From contig NZ_JBATVG010000014.1 of assembly GCF_049671645.1 (NCBI RefSeq), positions 62,001 to 126,000 on the forward strand: a stretch of 64,000 nucleotides of DNA, written 5' to 3'. The stretch is from Castellaniella sp049671645 (GTDB lineage: Bacteria > Pseudomonadota > Gammaproteobacteria > Burkholderiales > Burkholderiaceae_B). The notes beneath the pieces are model-generated. The model was not told the DNA's origin. It ran no database searches and worked only from the letters and a program-made list of their open reading frames with translations. The position numbers and the translations under genes are program-made. Below are positions 62,134 through 64,000 of this stretch, piece after piece. Position 1 is the stretch's first letter. Each line of letters opens with the position of its first letter.

Positions 62134-63939
62134 TCAATACCCCAGGGCGAAATCCTCGGCCGGCAGATCCAGCAGCACGGCGGGCCCTGCCTTCATGGCT
62201 TCCGCGTGCGCCAGGGTGCGCGGCAGGATGCGGGTGAAATAGAAGCGGGCCGTATGCAGCTTGGCCTGGTAGAAGGCCTTGTCGCCCTCGCCGGCCTTCA
62301 GCTTTTCAGCAGCGACCCGCGCCATGTCGGCCCAGAAATACGCCAGAGTCACGTAGCCGGAATACATCAGGTAATCGACCGAAGCCGCGCCCACCGCCTC
62401 GCGGTTGGTCATGGCCGACATGCCGATCTTCATGGTCAGGCTGCCCCATTCCTTGTTCAGTTCGGCCAGAGGCTTCACGAATTCGGCAATCGCCCGGTTG
62501 CCGCTTTGCGCCTTGCAGAATTTGTGCACGACCTTGGTGAAGGCGCGCAGGGTCTCGCCCTGGGTCATCAGCACCTTGCGACCCAGCAGGTCCAGCGCCT
62601 GCACGCCGGTCGTACCTTCGTACAGCATGGAAATGCGGCTGTCGCGCACGTTCTGCTCCATCCCGTGTTCGGAAATGTAGCCATGGCCGCCGAACACCTG
62701 CACCCCCAGATTGGCGGCCTCGAAGCCGGTTTCCGTCATGAAGGCCTTGGCGATCGGGGTCAGGAAGCTGAGCAACTTGTCCGCCAGCTCGCGCTGTTCG
62801 GCATCCTGGCTGTAGTGGGCGATGTCCACCTGCTGCGCGGCGTAGTACAGCAGCGCCCGATTGCCCTCGGCAAAGGCCTTGATGGTCAGCAGCATGCGGC
62901 GCACGTCGGGATGCACGATGATGGGGTCGGCCGGCTGGTCCGGGAATTTCGGGCCGCTGAGCGCCCGCATCTGCAGACGGTCGTGGGCGTACTGGTTCGC
63001 CCCCTGGAAGGCGACCTCGGCGTGGGCCAGACCCTGGATGGCCGTGCCCAGGCGCGCCGTGTTCATGAAGGTGAACATGCAGTTCAGGCCCTTGTTGGCC
63101 GCGCCGATCAGAAAACCGGTGGCTGCGTCGAAATTCATGACACAGGTGGCGTTGCCATGGATGCCCATCTTGTGCTCGATGGATCCGCAACTGACGGCAT
63201 TGCGCGCGCCCAGGCCGCCCTGCCCGTCCGGCAGGAACTTCGGCACGATGAACAGGGAAATACCCTTGGTTCCCGCCGGGGCGTCCGGCAGACGGGCCAG
63301 CACGATGTGCACGATGTTTTCCGCCATATCGTGCTCGCCGGCGGAAATGAAGATCTTGGTCCCGCTGATCTTGTAGCTGCCGTCCGCCTGGGGTTCTGCC
63401 TTGGTGCGCAACATGCCCAGGTCGGTGCCGCAGTGCGATTCGGTCAGGCACATGGTGCCGGTCCATTTGCCGGACACCAGGGGTTCCAGATAGGTTTTCT
63501 GCTGTTCCTGCGTGCCATGCGCCTGCAGGGTGTTCATGGCGCCATGCGACAGGCCGGGATACATGCCCCAGGCCCAGTTGGCCTCGCCCATCAGTTCGCT
63601 GATGGCCATGCCCAGCGACTCGGGCAAGCCCTGGCCCCCATGGGCGGGATCGTGCGACAGGGCCGGCCAGCCGCCTTCCACGTATTGTGCGTAGGCCTCC
63701 TTGAAGCCCTTGGGGGTGGCGACGCCATCCGGCGACCAGGTGCAGCCCTCGCGGTCGCCGACGGAGTTCAGGGGCGCCAGCACTTCCTGGCAGAATTTCG
63801 CGCCTTCTTCCAGGATCGCATTGACCATGTCCGGCGTGGCGTCCCCACAGCCCGGCAGGGACTGGTAGTGATCGGAATAATTCAGGACCTCGTCGCGCAC
63901 GAAACGAATCTCGCGCAAAGGGGCTTTATAGTCGGGCAT
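62134..63939 (-). CDS. Acyl-CoA dehydrogenase with C-terminal extension (DmdC-like)
   Basis: A 601-residue FAD acyl-CoA dehydrogenase. The core has the FAD/substrate segment CLTESHCGTDLGMLRTKA near residues 160-177, KISGTKIFISAGEHD, and VFGGHGYISEHGMEQ in the C-terminal helix bundle. The catalytic base is the Glu in SMLYEGTTGVQALDL. A C-terminal extension of about 120 residues matches the long form found in 3-methylmercaptopropionyl-CoA and similar dehydrogenases. It oxidises a short- or branched-chain acyl-CoA; the true substrate is unknown. GGAG precedes the ATG; the start at MPDYK is the usual family start. The last 61 bases of the window, upstream of it, show no gene. Confidence 0.92.
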   Translation of the reverse strand: MPDYKAPLREIRFVRDEVLNYSDHYQSLPGCGDATPDMVNAILEEGAKFCQEVLAPLNSVGDREGCTWSPDGVATPKGFKEAYAQYVEGGWPALSHDPAHGGQGLPESLGMAISELMGEANWAWGMYPGLSHGAMNTLQAHGTQEQQKTYLEPLVSGKWTGTMCLTESHCGTDLGMLRTKAEPQADGSYKISGTKIFISAGEHDMAENIVHIVLARLPDAPAGTKGISLFIVPKFLPDGQGGLGARNAVSCGSIEHKMGIHGNATCVMNFDAATGFLIGAANKGLNCMFTFMNTARLGTAIQGLAHAEVAFQGANQYAHDRLQMRALSGPKFPDQPADPIIVHPDVRRMLLTIKAFAEGNRALLYYAAQQVDIAHYSQDAEQRELADKLLSFLTPIAKAFMTETGFEAANLGVQVFGGHGYISEHGMEQNVRDSRISMLYEGTTGVQALDLLGRKVLMTQGETLRAFTKVVHKFCKAQSGNRAIAEFVKPLAELNKEWGSLTMKIGMSAMTNREAVGAASVDYLMYSGYVTLAYFWADMARVAAEKLKAGEGDKAFYQAKLHTARFYFTRILPRTLAHAEAMKAGPAVLLDLPAEDFALGY

Positions 63940-64000
63940 CTCCAGGTCTCCGGGTGGTTGGCCATCCGGCTGGCGCAGCGCCAGCACAGGAACAGCCGGG

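Overview
The window is GC-rich chromosomal DNA from a betaproteobacterium of the order Burkholderiales, most likely family Alcaligenaceae (Bordetella/Achromobacter/Castellaniella-like). The evidence is protein flavour and gene neighbourhoods: UbiH-DusB-Fis-PurH-RuvC-RuvA in a row, the N-end-rule transferases Aat and Bpt beside PyrD, a PHB phasin, MinCDE next to GlnS, and CtaG-type oxidase assembly. I could not run searches, so the genus is an inference. About 56 protein genes are supported, plus one tRNA gene, one tRNA-integrated island remnant and several structured non-coding loci.

Layout. 0-5.3 kb: end of a queuosine-precursor transporter, queC, a small lipoprotein, a TauE/SafE permease, a membrane phosphoesterase and a ferric-reductase-like flavocytochrome. 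5.3-7.7 kb: tRNA-Cys and a small AT-richer island bounded by a duplicated tRNA 3' half, holding a hemerythrin-like gene, an orphan lipoprotein and a decayed integrase fragment. 7.7-16.5 kb: chemoreceptor, M20 peptidase, conserved hypothetical, Nudix hydrolase, aat, a 2-hydroxyacid dehydrogenase, bpt and pyrD. 16.7-21 kb: a complete sugar-type ABC importer. 21-25.6 kb: an RND efflux pump with its fusion protein. 25.6-31.1 kb: intergenic repeats, phasin, IclR regulator, CinA-like, EI24 and thioredoxin-like genes, and RhlE. 31.3-43.2 kb: housekeeping genes from ilvE through ubiH-dusB-fis-purH-ruvC-ruvA to recQ.

43.3-51.2 kb is an accessory-looking block between ruvCA-recQ and ruvB. It holds a compact cbb3-type oxidase operon, whose CcoO is fused to a second cytochrome c domain, diverging from a branched-chain-type ABC importer whose two ATPases are fused into one protein. 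51.2-51.6 kb is an unusual non-coding region with two long hairpins that share the same 48-nt loop but have unrelated stems. ruvB follows, with a LexA-like box upstream. 52.8-57 kb is a tight three-gene operon: a CydA-like protein, a CydB-like protein and a ClC channel. The CydA-like protein appears to have lost every heme ligand of cytochrome bd. glnS, minC, minD and minE come next, then a second large nested hairpin (29-bp perfect arms), an AEC transporter and an acyl-CoA dehydrogenase.

Most of the window is ordinary core chromosome. The parts I would follow up are the heme-ligand-free CydAB-ClcB operon, the same-loop/different-stem hairpins at 51.2-51.5 kb, the 239-nt nested hairpin at 60.9-61.1 kb, and the tRNA-Cys island with its scarred att site.
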